The position numbers and the translations under genes were made by a program. From the NCBI RefSeq assembly GCF_905171775.1, contig NC_053501.1:72783134-72847133 (forward strand): a stretch of DNA of 64,000 nt, given 5' to 3'. The stretch's first letter is position 1. Every line of letters starts with the position of its first letter. Source of the DNA: Rana temporaria (lineage: Eukaryota > Chordata > Amphibia > Anura > Ranidae). The notes under the pieces were generated by a model. That model saw only the letters and a program-made list of their open reading frames with translations. It was not told the origin of the DNA and did not search any database. Positions 38,066 through 49,555 of this stretch are shown one piece after another.

Positions 38066-39836
38066 TATTGGGTGTTCTTGCCGCTCAGATCCAATCTCCT
38101 CCCAAGAAACCTTGTGACTGCTGCTTTGTCCCTAAGAATCTCCGCACTGCTTTGCTCCGGACTTACCATTCTCCCAAAGCAGCTGGCTACCCAGGCAAGA
38201 AACAACTTTTTTGGGCTATTTCTCAACAATTCTGGTGGCCTAGTCTCTGTGCTGATGTAGCCGCCTTCATAGCTGCTTTTTCCATGTGTGCTCAGAGTAA
38301 GACACCACGACACCTTCCAGTGGATCTCCTTCAACCCATACTCAATGGAGAGAGGCCTTGGACTCATCTGTCTATGTTTTTTTGTTTTTGTGGAGTTACC
38401 CGACTCTCATGCCGCATACACACGATCATTTTTCGGCATGTAAAAAAATCGAAGTTTTTAAAAACGCCATTTAAAATGATCGTGTGTGGGCTTCACATCG
38501 TTTTTCGGCTTCTGAAAAACGACCAAAATTTTTTTCGAACATGCTGCATTTTTTAACGTCGTTTTAAAAAATGTTGTTTTTCGGGTTGTAAAAAATGATC
38601 GTGTGTGGGCAAAAACGAAGTTTTAAACCCGCGCATGCCCAGAAGCAAGTTATGAGACGGGAGCGCTCGTTCAGGTAAAACTACCATACATAATGGAGTA
38701 AGCAAATTCATCACGCTGTAACAGACAAAAAAGCACGAATCGTCTTTCACTAACAAGGAGTCAGCTAAAAGCAGCCCAAAGGCCAATAGAACTTCCCCTT
38801 TAGAGTGCCGTCATACGTGTTGTACGTCACCACGCTTTGTTCATCATTTTTCTAAAACGATGGTGTGTGGGCAACATCGTTTTTAATGATGAAGTTGGAA
38901 AAACGTTGTTTTTTTGGACATGCTGAAAAAAGAAAAAAAAAATTCATGCCGAAAAACAATCGTATGTACGTGGCATTAGGGCAACACAGTTTTTCTTATG
39001 GTGGTTGACCGTTTCTCAAAGATGTCACATTGTATTCCACTTAAGAAGTTGCCCACATCCAAAGAACTGGCATCCATTTTTACTCAGGAGATTTTGATTA
39101 CATGGTATATACCCAAGGTTATCACCCCAGACATGGGTAGCCAGATTGTCTCCAGGTTTTGGCGAGCCATTTGTGCACATAGGGAATTCAGCTTTCGTTC
39201 TCCTCTGCCTATCACCCGCAGTCCAATGGGGCCGCAGAAAGAGCCAACCAAGCCTTGGAGCAGTTTCTATATTGCTATATTTCTAAGCATCATAAGAACT
39301 AGTCAGACCTCCTACCTTGGGTGGAGTTTGCTCACAATAGTGCTGTCAATAACGCTTCCCTATTTGTCTCAGTTTATGGCGAATTATGGTTTCCAACAAT
39401 CCATGTTGCCTAACTAAATTGTTGCTCAAAGAATTCCTGCGTTAGAGGAGCATCTCCGTGATCTTCGTCCACTTGGGTACAGGTCCAAGAGTCCTTGCGA
39501 CGTGCCAGTGATAGGCACAGACTCCATGCTGACCGCAGATGCCTACCTGTGCCTTTCTACCAGGTTGGGGAGAGGGTCTGGCTTTCATCCTCCAACTCCG
39601 TGTTCCCTCACTAAAACTGGCACCACGGTTTATTGGGCCTTTCCGTATTCTCCATAATATCAACCCAATGGCTTACGCATTAGACTTTCCTTCTAACGTG
39701 CGTATTTCAAATGTATTCCATGTCTCCTTATTAAAACCTTTGGTGTGCAACCGCTTCACCACCTCGGTACCACATCCTCAGCCGGTTCAGGTTTCGAACC
39801 ATGAGGAGTATGAGATACAATCGAACATTGACTCCC
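38066..39836 (+). pseudogene. Integrase remnant of the old Ty3/gypsy element
   Basis: A zinc-binding N-terminal domain (YHSPKAAGYPGKKQLFWAI, with some ligands lost) and WPSLCADVAAF lie before 38406. A MITE then interrupts, and the catalytic core resumes at about 38998 with VDRFSKMSHCIPL and VITPDMGSQIVSRFW. A frameshift displaces the third acidic motif (the wording for 'SNGAAERANQ' is present in another frame). Near 39630 comes LAPRFIGPFRILHNINPMAY and the start of the chromodomain. At 39837 the young LTR element has landed. It is non-functional. Confidence 0.78.
38410..38975. mobile_element. MITE with 3-bp target duplication (Harbinger-like?)
   Basis: Inverted ends TGCCGCATACACACGATC and GATTG-type right end closing GTACGTGGCA. 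The flanks are TCA and TTA, a possible 3-bp duplication with one change. It sits in the integrase core; reading across the gap restores sense on both sides. Confidence 0.6.
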
Positions 39837-40470
39837 TGTCAGGTCACCCGTAGCCAGGTGACAAGTGCACCCCGTAGGGGTCAGGGATGCACCACAGGGT
39901 GGTGAATCCTATGGCCGACTGCTGCTAGCGGAGACGAAGCGTGAACCTAAGATCACCCAGGGCGCGGAGTCTAAGACCCAGTATTGTATTCACCAGAGCC
40001 TTTGATGGTAAGGATGGTCTTGGCCGCTACTGGGTCCAGGTCGCATCCCCGAGATTCCTCAAGTCACACTCCGCAGGGAGAAGGGGGAAGCAGCCAGCAG
40101 ACCAAACAGTGGTGATGGACAGGCCGAGGTCAGGGCAACAGGCAGACAAGGATAACCGTGGAACATGCAAATAGTCAGGGGCACAGGCAGACAGGGAAGT
40201 CGGGGACAAGCCAAAACGGTACACGGAAGATGATCGTAGCACTCTGCAAACAGGAACTAGCAATACACTGCAGACAGGAACTAAGCATGGAACACTGTTG
40301 AACAGCACTGCAGACCTGTAGAGCAACGGTTAATATAGGCTTCCTGGGATGGACTAGGGTGGAGCCATACAGGAAGAGGAAGTGATAAAAAGGGGAACCA
40401 GAGCAGGATCTGCCTCTAATGAACACATGGAGATCAGGTAGGCAGACAGGCTTGATGCATATTCATGACA
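39837..40470 (-). repeat. 3' LTR of the young Ty3/gypsy element
   Basis: Starts TGTCAGGTCACCCG and ends ATTCATGACA on the plus strand. The last 12 codons of the polyprotein run into it. A purine tract (minus strand AAGAGGGAGGGTAC) abuts it at about 40471-40484. Confidence 0.9.
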
Positions 40471-42773
40471 GTACCCTCCCTCTTAAGGCCCCTCCCCCTC
40501 CCCAGCCTGGAGCCAGGGCTAAAGGGGAATCCCAGAAGAAACCTCTTCGACAAATGGGGCGCAAAGATCTCAGATGCAGAAATCCAAGACGCCTCCTCAG
40601 GACCAAATCCTCTCCAAAGCACAAGGTACTGAAGAACGCCTCTGCGGAGACGAGAATCCAGAACTTGAGTATCCTCATTGACCAGAACCGAAGTAGGGAC
40701 AGGAGGAGAGGATTTATTGAGGACCAAAGGCCTTTTAGGAATAAGTAAGGGCATGAGAGGGTCAACAGGAATCCGAGGAGGATCAAGCAGACCCTTAAAG
40801 ATGAACTGGGGATTAAGCACAGGACCATCAGACTGGGCAGAGGTCAGAGGAACCCTGAAGTCAGGTTGGTTAGAAGGTGACAGGGCACAGGAGTCAAGCT
40901 GGATAGCAGGGAAACCAGCAGAATGCAGAGAGCCCTGAAAACAAGGTAGAAAACCCCATTTGGCCGACGATGGCAATCTATCCAAAGGATGGATTGAGCC
41001 CCTTAGACAGGTTGCAGGAGGGCCTGAACAAGAAAAGGTAGGAGGCTCACTGGGCATGGGCTGACCTGGCATAGCTGATGCAGAGGCCGATTGAATAGCA
41101 TATTCAGGTGTAGCGATTACCCGAATCGCATCACAAGGCGTAGTGACTGCAGAACTCGCAGACAAGTTAGCCTGGCTGTGCGTTTTAGGGACAGTCAACG
41201 GTAAACTGGAGTGAATGATCGGCTCAGGTTCACAGACGGGCTCCTCATCCAGAGTGCTACATTGGCTAAAAAGTGCATCAGCCTGACTATTGCAGGACAC
41301 ATTCCGGACATCACTACATGTGGTGGGACGAGCAAAAGATTCTGGAATGGTGGCAACAGGAAGTTTCTCTTTTGGGGCAACCTTGGGTAGGCAAGACGTG
41401 GAACAGGAGGGACCCCAAGCCAGGATCTGTCCGGCAGTCCAGTCAATGTGAGGAGAATGGAGTCTTAACCAAGGAAGACCCAAAACGATAGGAGCTGAGG
41501 TCTTAGGTAGAACAAGGAAGGATATCCACTCCTGGTGAAGTGTGCCTACTGACATCTTAACAGGGACCGTCTGGAAGCGAATAGGACCCCCCGGGAGAAC
41601 AGTGCCATCAATCGCCGAGACCACCAATGGTGTGGTGAGGGGCAAAAGGGTAAGTCTCATGGACGATGCGATTTCCCAGTCTATGAAATTGCCAGCGGCT
41701 CCGGAATCCAGATATGCCGAGACCGAATGAGAAGAAGCACCAAAATGAAGGGACACAGGAAGAAAAAGACGAGAAGGTGAAGGAGATATTTCTGGATCCA
41801 ATACTCCACCTTCCAGATGTATTGAACCCGAGCGTTTCTCGGGGCGAAGAGGGCAAGTGTCACGAAAATGACTTTTGCCCCCACAGTATAGACACAGGCC
41901 TAGAGTTCTGCGCCTGGCACGTTCCTCAGGGGATAGCCTGGTCCGACCCAGCTGCATGGGTTCCTCAGTTGGCAAGGGATGCTCCACGGGTCGAAGAGAG
42001 GGGAGCTCAGGCTGACTAAGGGCCAAGGAATGTTGGCGTCGCTTTTCTAGGGTCCTTTCCTGAAAGCGAATATCGATCTGATTACACAAGGAGATCACTC
42101 CGTCCAGATCAGTGGGGATGGTTCTTCCTGCTAGTTCATCCTTCACTCTATCAGATAGGCCATGCAAAAAGGTTGCGACTAAGGCCTCATTGTTCCAGCT
42201 CAGTTCAGCTGAGTGGATACGGAACTGCAGAGAATATTGTCCCACTGAACGGGATTCTTGGCGGAGACGTAAAAGGGCGCTGGCTGCTGAAGAGACACGA
42301 GCCGGTTCTTCAAAGATATTCCGAAAAAGTTTCAAGAAAACAGGCAGGCTAGAAACCACTGGATCATTCAATTCCCACAGAGGGGCAGCCCAGGCTAAGG
42401 CCTCCCCGGAGAGGAGAGAAATGATATAGGCTATCTTGGCCCGATCAGACAAGAAGTACTGGGGCAGGAGCTCAAAATGAATAGTGCATTGGCTAAGGAA
42501 TCCCCTGCAGGCTTTGGAGTCTCCAGAAAAACGGATTGGAGGTGATAACTTCAGTGAATGCGACTCTGCGACTGGTGCAACAGGTGCAGCTGCTGGTTGT
42601 ACTTGGGGTTGCGGATTCGGGGTTCCCAGCGAGGTCTGAAGCTGATCAAAGCGGGAAGCCAGATCCTGAAGGAAACGCATCACCTGATCCTGATTAGCTT
42701 CATGCGTCTCGAGTCTGCGAACAATGCACTGTAATGGATCATCTGCGGGGAGCGGCATGTCGGCCGGATTCAT
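40434..42773 (-). CDS. Gag-protease-chromodomain polyprotein, polymerase deleted
   Basis: 779 codons, uninterrupted, with ATG 12 bases inside the 5' LTR edge. Order: N-terminal coiled region; capsid-like domain (about 75-245) resembling sushi-ichi/PEG10/RTL Gag (IRFSGD, FLHGLSDRVKDELAGR); zinc knuckle with C294, C297, H302, C307 (CX2CX4HX4C); aspartic protease with DSG at 356-358 and IVLGLPWLRLHSP (429-441); a long Ser/Pro-rich linker (about 455-690); then a chromodomain (about 696-745, YLVLWRGFGPEEASW), normally the end of integrase. The polymerase and integrase core are missing, yet the frame stays open across the deletion. In the family the chromodomain steers integration to modified histones. 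Whether the fusion is made or useful is unknown. Confidence 0.87.
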   Translation of the reverse strand: MNPADMPLPADDPLQCIVRRLETHEANQDQVMRFLQDLASRFDQLQTSLGTPNPQPQVQPAAAPVAPVAESHSLKLSPPIRFSGDSKACRGFLSQCTIHFELLPQYFLSDRAKIAYIISLLSGEALAWAAPLWELNDPVVSSLPVFLKLFRNIFEEPARVSSAASALLRLRQESRSVGQYSLQFRIHSAELSWNNEALVATFLHGLSDRVKDELAGRTIPTDLDGVISLCNQIDIRFQERTLEKRRQHSLALSQPELPSLRPVEHPLPTEEPMQLGRTRLSPEERARRRTLGLCLYCGGKSHFRDTCPLRPEKRSGSIHLEGGVLDPEISPSPSRLFLPVSLHFGASSHSVSAYLDSGAAGNFIDWEIASSMRLTLLPLTTPLVVSAIDGTVLPGGPIRFQTVPVKMSVGTLHQEWISFLVLPKTSAPIVLGLPWLRLHSPHIDWTAGQILAWGPSCSTSCLPKVAPKEKLPVATIPESFARPTTCSDVRNVSCNSQADALFSQCSTLDEEPVCEPEPIIHSSLPLTVPKTHSQANLSASSAVTTPCDAIRVIATPEYAIQSASASAMPGQPMPSEPPTFSCSGPPATCLRGSIHPLDRLPSSAKWGFLPCFQGSLHSAGFPAIQLDSCALSPSNQPDFRVPLTSAQSDGPVLNPQFIFKGLLDPPRIPVDPLMPLLIPKRPLVLNKSSPPVPTSVLVNEDTQVLDSRLRRGVLQYLVLWRGFGPEEASWISASEIFAPHLSKRFLLGFPFSPGSRLGRGRGLKREGTVMNMHQACLPT

Positions 42774-42775
42774 GG

Positions 42776-42785
42776 CTGTTCAAAC
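42776..42785 (-). promoter_or_regulatory. Candidate self-priming primer-binding site
   Basis: Directly after the 5' LTR the minus strand reads GTTTGAACAG, with no TGG for a tRNA. Eight bases (TTGAACAG) are complementary to CTGTTCAA at 43254-43247 in the LTR, the proposed RNA 5' end. Self-priming is known in the Tf1/sushi group. Confidence 0.5.
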
Positions 42786-43419
42786 TGTCAGGTCACCCGT
42801 AGCCAGGTGACAAGTGCACCCCGTAGGGGTCAGGGATGCACCACAGGGTGGTGAATCCTATGGCCGACTGCTGCTAGCGGAGACGAAGCGTGAACCTAAG
42901 ATCACCCAGGGCGCGGAGTCTAAGACCCAGTATTGTATTCACCAGAGCCTTTGATGGTAAGGATGGTCTTGGCCGCTACTGGGTCCAGGTCGCATCCCCG
43001 AGATTCCTCAAGTCACACTCCGCAGGGAGAAGGGGGAAGCAGCCAGCAGACCAAACAGTGGTGATGGACAGGCCGAGGTCAGGGCAACAGGCAGACAAGG
43101 ATAACCGTGGAACATGCAAATAGTCAGGGGCACAGGCAGACAGGGAAGTCGGGGACAAGCCAAAACGGTACACGGAAGATGATCATAGCACTCTGCAAAC
43201 AGGAACTAGCAATACACTGCAGACAGGAACTAAGCATGGAACACTGTTGAACAGCACTGCAGACCTGTAGAGCAACGGTTAATATAGGCTTCCTGGGATG
43301 GACTAGGGTGGAGCCATACAGGAAGAGGAAGTGATAAAAAGGGGAACCAGAGCAGGATCTGCCTCTAATGAACACATGGAGATCAGGTAGGCAGACAGGC
43401 TTGATGCATATTCATGACA
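42786..43419 (-). repeat. 5' LTR of the young Ty3/gypsy element
   Basis: The upstream LTR for minus-strand transcription. A TATA-like CTATATTAA lies at 43280-43288, about 26-34 bases before the proposed transcript start at 43254. Confidence 0.88.
43280..43288 (-). promoter_or_regulatory. TATA-like box in the 5' LTR
   Basis: The minus strand reads CTATATTAA, correctly spaced from the self-primer-like CTGTTCAAC. Confidence 0.5.
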
Positions 43420-43600
43420 CTCCCATAAGTTCCATGGGCGCATACAGTACTCAGTTCATTGGAGAGAGTACGGTCCGGAGGAACGCTCTTGGGTCTCACC
43501 CTCAGACATACATGCTCCTTTCCTCCTCTGTTTTTCATAGATGTTTTCCCCTCAAACCTGGTGGCCCTCCGAGGGGAAGGGGTCGTTGAGGAGGGGGTAC
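43420..43600 (+). pseudogene. Chromodomain end of the old Ty3/gypsy element
   Basis: Sequence resumes after the target duplication. Through frameshifts it contains the rest of the chromodomain (the wording for GPEERSW and a following tail) and a basic terminus (PLKPGGPPRGRGR). A purine run at about 43583-43598 precedes the LTR. Confidence 0.62.
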
Positions 43601-44042
43601 TGTCAGGGCTGGGCTCAGTCCTCCCTTCTCTGTTCTCAGGTTGCTCAGCTGTCGGGTAATTGCCAGCACCCATTATTCCACAGTGGCTCACCTGGTGATC
43701 ATTTCCTGCTTATCAGCCAGCCCCTTTTGGCTATTCAAACTGCCTGATTTATTCCTTCGGTACCTTTGCCTTTGGTCAAACATATCTGGAAACCTTATGC
43801 TGTGTTCCTGTTGAAGTCTTGCCTGGCTGACCTCCCCTCTGGTTTCTGATCCTGTCTGCTGCCTCCAACGATGCTGATCTCTGGCTTCCTGATTTACTGG
43901 CTTGTTCTGACTATGCGCTTTGGCTACCGAACCCTGGCTATGTTTTGATTATGTTTACTACTTGTACAGTTTTTTACCATTATATTAAAAGGTGTGATTT
44001 TTACTGCATTTTCTGTCTCCGTTTGATTCATGATTCCTGACA
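43601..44042 (+). repeat. 3' LTR of the old Ty3/gypsy element
   Basis: 442 bp starting TGTCAGGGCTGGGCTC after a purine-rich tract and ending TGATTCCTGACA, so it has the TG...CA form. 'attaaaaggtg' near 43985 may serve as a polyadenylation signal. No partner LTR is in the window. Confidence 0.6.
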
Positions 44043-45150
44043 GCAGCTTCTCCTCTGCTGTTTACTTTTAATTTCTAAGGACTATATATCCCATGGTACC
44101 TTGCCTGCAAGCTGTGATTTCAGTACTGACTCCGCCTCCTGAAACTCCCTCTCTCATCAACTCTGTAGTTCAGAAGGCAGGCTCTGTGAATTCTGTGACA
44201 CAGCAGTGCTTACGCACAGGCAGTGCTGTCATCCCCCTCAAAGTGAAATTTACTGACAGGACGCCCAAAATTTACAGAAAGCACCAAATTTTTGGGTTGC
44301 AAAAATCATAAAAGTGCAAAACTCTATAGATACCCATATTTAAGGCTACAAACTGGTAGCTAGTGTGATTAGCAATGCATTTAATGTATAATAAAAAGGC
44401 AAAAAATAAATTTCTCCTTTCACATGAAGATCAGGTTGATATAACGCAATACAGAGTTCCCCCTTAAATCAGAGTCTGCAGGACCTCTTGAAGTGCAAGG
44501 GGGGATGCTGTTGGTCATGCTGTAAGGGGGAATGCTGCAGACTTTGGTGCAAAGGAGATCTCTGATATAAGGTGGTCCACAGTGTTCCCATTTACATCAG
44601 AGTACCCACTTTCATCAGGGTCACAAATGTTGTCCTTTATATCAGAGTTCCCCTTTACATCAGGTACCACGGAGTTCTCCCTTGCATCGTAAGGGGGTAT
44701 CCTGCAGACTGATGTAAATGGAAAATCTAAGGACACTGATTTAAGGGGAAATGCCTGTGAACTCTGATGTGGGGGGGCGACTTTGGTGACTACAGACCAC
44801 ATTCTGCAGTGTGAATACACTAAGGTAAAGGGGGTTACTGATATAAGGGGAAACCTGTATAACAGTGCCCCCCTTACCTTACTGTATACAAGGCAGGGTC
44901 ACAAATGTAATGGTCCCTGCCTCACACTGGCCTGGCTGTTACTGACCTCTTCTCAGGTGCACAATGTAGGGCTCAGTCAGACAGTCCTCGCCAGGCTCCA
45001 GCTTGGTGGCTCCGGTTTCATCCTATATTATCCTTTCCACAGTGTACACACGTCTGTCTCTTCTGTGAGTCTGTGACCCCCATCCTGGTGGCGCTCCTGC
45101 TCTTGACTCCTTTTAAGGTTCCCCCTAAAAAACTGCGCAGAACTGATACA
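44043..45150. other. Repeat-like sequence, no gene
   Basis: 'gcccaaaatttacagaaagc' at about 44262 and an inverted relative near 45825-45850 suggest ends of a further MITE, but I cannot fix its limits. Short frames make no sense as proteins. Confidence 0.3.
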
Positions 45151-45335
45151 AGGGATGGTCAGAGACTGTGGGCATGGTACAAGAAAAGGTCAGAGACTGT
45201 AGACATGGTACAATAGATGGTCAGAGAATGTGGACATGGTACAAGAGATGGTCAGAGACTGAAGACGTGATACAAGAGCTTGTCAATGACTTCGGACATG
45301 GTACAAGAGAGATGGTCAGAGACTGCCAGTGTCTG
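45150..45335. repeat. Minisatellite, 31-bp unit
   Basis: Six copies of 'ggtcagagactgtggacatg...' beginning near 45157, 45188, 45219, 45250, 45281 and 45314. Confidence 0.8.
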
Positions 45336-46530
45336 AGAGCAGTGTGGGCACAGAAGGAAGTTTGTGTGCATTAAACAACATGTCCCCAACTGGCTCCTTA
45401 GCTGGCTGCTTTGTGGGCTTGCCCTGTTTACTTACAGTGTCCTTTTTCACTGCGGCAGTGCTGAGGCAATGCCATGTTGGAGCTTTCTTCCAGGTCATGC
45501 AGCTGCTGTATGTGCTGGAGCGAGGAGACTGCACCAGTCCGGAGAGTTCAGGGACACAGCCACACAGGCAGGCAGCTGTGGGTGGCAGCAGGATAGGATA
45601 CTCAGAAATGCGACCGCCGGCCAGGGAAAGGAGAAGAATCAGGAGCTCAGTGAGGCTGATGTGAGTTTTCTTATGCCGCACTTGGTTGCTGTCCCGTATT
45701 TAAAAAAGGCGACAAGCGGCGCCTTGACATCACTTCACTCCCACCGCTCCTAGTCCCCCCTGAGCCTGTCTGTTCCAAAGCCAGTCCGGAGCCAACAGGC
45801 ATTTACGGACAGTTTGTAAATCGCCCAAAATTTATAAGATGCACGTAAATTTACAGACATTTGGCAACCCTTATCTCTTTTGGATTTACCAACAGCTATG
45901 TAGTGTGGAAGTCCACCTAAACAACCCATTCTACCTACCATTTATCCAGTTTGGCTATTGCACTACATACTTGATAGTAAATCTGAAGAAGATTGTACAG
46001 TCAGCCTTCAACCGTTTTTCTGTGGAAACACACACACACTCTCTCTTTATTACTCTTAATTGTACAGACAAACTCTCCTGCCTGCTATGTAGGGAGTCTG
46101 TCATAAAGTATAGTACAATGCAATGTTTTGGGGGGGGGGGGGGAATATAGTGGAAAGGGATTAGAACACCTGTGTCCTGGCCTCGCCCCCCATACTCCCG
46201 GAGTCTATGGGTGGCTATCCAAGCAGATGATCCGTTTTCTGCGCACACAATAATAGACTGCGTTTCTTGTCTGTGTCTTTTATTGGCACGTTGCAGATTT
46301 TAATATATGTCGAATGACACATGTGATATATGGTAAAACTGAAAACAACAATAATATATAACATTACAATACAATAGTAAACATCACATAAAATAATAAC
46401 TGAAATTACTAATTCCTTTTCCTAATAGCCTGTGCAGGAGGAAAGGGAAGATTGCTTACCTCCGATGCCATGGATGGGGAGAGATAGCATCTAGGCTGCT
46501 GCCATGAGATAGAACATGCTGATCCCTATG
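45336..46530. other. No gene recognised
   Basis: Several frames of 90-130 codons overlap on both strands around 45330-45750 without a recognisable domain. A 16-base G-run lies at about 46128-46143. Confidence 0.3.
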
Positions 46531-47287
46531 TAGGGTGACCACATTTTCAAACTGCCATTCAGGCACACAGCCCTCCTTCACAAAAATTTGCCAATTTTAA
46601 AGGCTTATATGCAAGTAATTGGCCATAATAGGGGTATGGGGGGTCCGGGTACTGCCTTGGGGGGCATGTAACAATGCAAAAAATGTTTTTAAAAATTTTC
46701 AGGAGCAGTGATTCTAATTATGCTTAAAGTGCAGCAATAAAAAAATCCTCTAAATATAGTGCCTGGGGGGTCCCCTTAGTCTGCCTGTAAAGTGACACAT
46801 GTGTCAAAGTCAAATCACATTTAAATTGACTCATGGTTGCAATTGCATGCATCTGGCTATTGAAAAAAAAAAAAAAGCACAAAAAACATAGTGCCCCCTC
46901 CCCCTAGTCCATACCAGACCCCTCGGACTCTGCCCCCCACCCCAAAGCACCTTGTCCCCATCTTACCCTGGCTGGTAGTTGTGATGGCATGCAGGCAGGG
47001 GGATTATCAGAATCTGGAAGCCCCCAAAGGGTCTGGAATGGACTAGGGAAGGGGGGGGGGACCAGCTTTTACTGCGCTCTGGTTGGGCACAGTGCATTGC
47101 AGGGCATTTGGCGGGGTGAACACCCTGGGCTGGGAAACAGACAGTTTCTACCTGTCGGCTCATCAGGTGGCTGTGTCAGTTTCATTCCGGGACACTGCAT
47201 TGTCCCGGATTGAAGGTGCCCGGGACCCGGGACAGAACTGCAAAATGCAGGACTTTCCCTGGCAATCCGGGACACGTGGTCACCCTA
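46531..47287. mobile_element. hAT-like element with perfect 8-bp TSD
   Basis: 757 bp with inverted ends TAGGGTGACCAC and GTGGTCACCCTA, flanked by TCCCTATG (46523-46530 and 47288-47295). The same left end occurs at 59262, where the right part is missing. Confidence 0.78.
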
Positions 47288-47295
47288 TCCCTATG

Positions 47296-49547
47296 GCTGT
47301 TTCACTTCCTGACTAAAGAGGATGTGATGATTTTTACATCACATCCTTAAGTGGCTGGATGGCTTTGTTATAAACTATATTAATGTTTGGCCAGGAGGTG
47401 ACGCAAGCATAACAGCTAACCAGGAACAAACATAATTTATAGCTTAATAATGCAACATCACAATATACAAATTAAATGACAAGGTGAATTCTCTTTTCTG
47501 AACCTCAGGAGAGAGAAAGGTATCCTGGAGACATAACAACCTGGTTGGTCTTTATTGTTGTCTGTGTCCTTCTTAGGGAGATTCGCCATCTCTATTTCTC
47601 CTGGTGACCATAATCACCAAACGTGAAGAAAAATCCCAAATTTGGGCTGCCATTGGAACAGAAATAGAAGGCAAATTTTCCAAAGAAGACACCAGGTCTG
47701 GTGACAACCAGAGATTCCCTGTTTGGAGCGATTTCCTCTCACTTCCTGTTTTGGCTAAGGGACAAGAAGTGAAGGGAAATATCCCCACTGGGACACAGAT
47801 GGAAAAAACAACTGACAGGAGCTATATCCCTCCCTTACGCTACCCTAAGTGGAAAAATTACGGTTTCCTTTATTCTACTTTAACATAACCAACTTCAGCA
47901 AATGTCAGTCATGTAAATAAAGCTACACTACTCGATTTTGTTTGCCAGACTTCCTTGTACCCCAGGGTGGCCTTTCTGATAATAGTATTTTTTTCACACT
48001 ACAAAACCTACAAAAAAAACTACAAAATCTGAGACTGATTTTCAGCAGAGAGCCTCGTTATAAATACATGAATGGAGAACTTTACACGTCTTCTTACCTG
48101 CATATGCATATTAAACAATATACATATTACTAAAAATCTGAACTGAAATCCTGATTGTATTTCTAACCATCAGCCTTTGTACAGTACTGGGGGAATCTAC
48201 TATTCACATAAATATACAAGCTTGTAGGAAAGTAATATGTGGGGGATCACATCAGAGGCCCATTTACAAAAATCCCTCTATTTTCCCACTACTGTCCATT
48301 TTTTTCTACAAACTTTGATATCTTGCTGTCTTTTGTTTGTCTCCTACACCATAACCCCCAATGATACAGTGGAAGTTTTGCAGAATAAGGCTTCTTTCGC
48401 ATGGGCAGCCAGGGGGCAGTAGAAACAGACGATCGAGCCATGACTCGACCGCACACCAGAAGTCTACAATAGAGCCGGAGGAGGTTGTTCACAAGCTGCG
48501 GCCATGATTCTTTGTGTGAAGACCGCTGTAAATTGAATGCAGCATGCTGACTTGACATAAGGCACTGCCTGTCAAACTTGGTCATTCAAGTCAATAAGGC
48601 CGTGCCACAACTGTGAGCCAAATGTTTGGCTCACAGTTGGTGCGCAATAGTCCCATTGAGAATTGCCGTTTAGCGAAACAGATAAAAGCAAAAAAATTAA
48701 AAATACAAGCATCCAGGAAGCATCAGAATCGCCTCCCGACAGCAGCTGCCTAAACACATTCTGAAAAGTGATCCCCCACGGATGGCATTTCAGTGAAAGT
48801 GCAAGTGTGAACTTAGCCCCAGTGTGTAGCTGTCACCTTAATGGAACATTAGCAATAACATGGGAAATGGTTCAGGGGGTTTAGGATCATTGTTCAGAAG
48901 AGTGTGGCTTTTCTTAGTAAAAAGGAAAAGTTTTGTCTTCAGCTGCCAAAAGAAGAGAGATTAATTAGAAGCATACGTGGTAAACCAAATGCATCCTATT
49001 TATTTGGTTCATACTCAGACCACTGAGAATTATGGGGTCTGCGGCTGAGTGCGTCTGTGTAGGACAAAATACTGCGGAGGATAACTTCTGCAGCACTGTT
49101 TTCAATCTAGGCAGAGAAATTACTTCTTTAACTTCCTATGTGACAGGTTTGCATAAAGTACATGTAAACACTAACTGGATGACATTTTATTAGCTAAAGC
49201 ACCATAAATCATTGCCATTTTATAAAATAACTTGGAGGACAAGGACAGAAAGTGCCTGAACAAGGACCTTCATGGCAGGATCACTAGGCATTTTTGTACC
49301 ATACTAAATTTTAGTAATAGTAGTAAAGTTTGCAAGACTTGTAATAGTATTACAATTAAACTGGACTAATAATTTAAAAACACAATTCACAATATTAGTA
49401 CAACCCATAAAAGCATTACCAAATAACATATTTTAAGTTACAAAATTACCCCCTTTATTACTGTGAAAAATAAAATGTAGCTCTGAGCTTCAACATCCAT
49501 GATCATTAGCTTCAAGCTGCATTGTGGAGGTTTGCCATCATTGGAGA
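47296..49547. other. No gene recognised
   Basis: Largely unassigned. A possible MITE lies at about 48385-48825 ('ggcttctttcgcatgggcag' against 'gtgcaagtgtgaacttagcc') but without clear ends. No gene was seen. Confidence 0.3.
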
Positions 49548-49555
49548 CGGCAGAG

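Larger units (their letters stand above)
39837..43419 (-). mobile_element. Young internally deleted chromodomain Ty3/gypsy element
   Basis: Two 634-bp LTRs (39837-40470 and 42786-43419) differ at one base that I can see (40232 G, 43181 A region). The target CTCCC is duplicated (39832-39836 and 43420-43424). The internal 2.3 kb encodes a single 779-codon frame of Gag, protease and chromodomain with no reverse transcriptase, RNase H or integrase core. It is inserted in the chromodomain of the older relative, and must depend on other copies for movement. Confidence 0.88.
30400..44042 (+). mobile_element. Old chromodomain Ty3/gypsy element, 5' truncated, multiply interrupted
   Basis: Pieces appear in the expected order on the plus strand: gag (30497), protease (31861), reverse transcriptase (32340), RNase H (33120), integrase (38066, 39000), chromodomain (39780, resuming 43420) and a 3' LTR (43601-44042). 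Later insertions are a hAT MITE (33360-33720), a CR1-like LINE (33945-38055), another MITE (38410-38975) and a young LTR element (39837-43419). Stops and frameshifts are frequent, and the 5' LTR is absent. It belongs to the sushi-like chromodomain group by its Gag and integrase tail. Confidence 0.78.

Noticed and set aside
45316..45753. Overlapping 110-130-codon frames on both strands
   Set aside because: No recognisable family; overlap in several frames suggests chance openness in GC-richer DNA.
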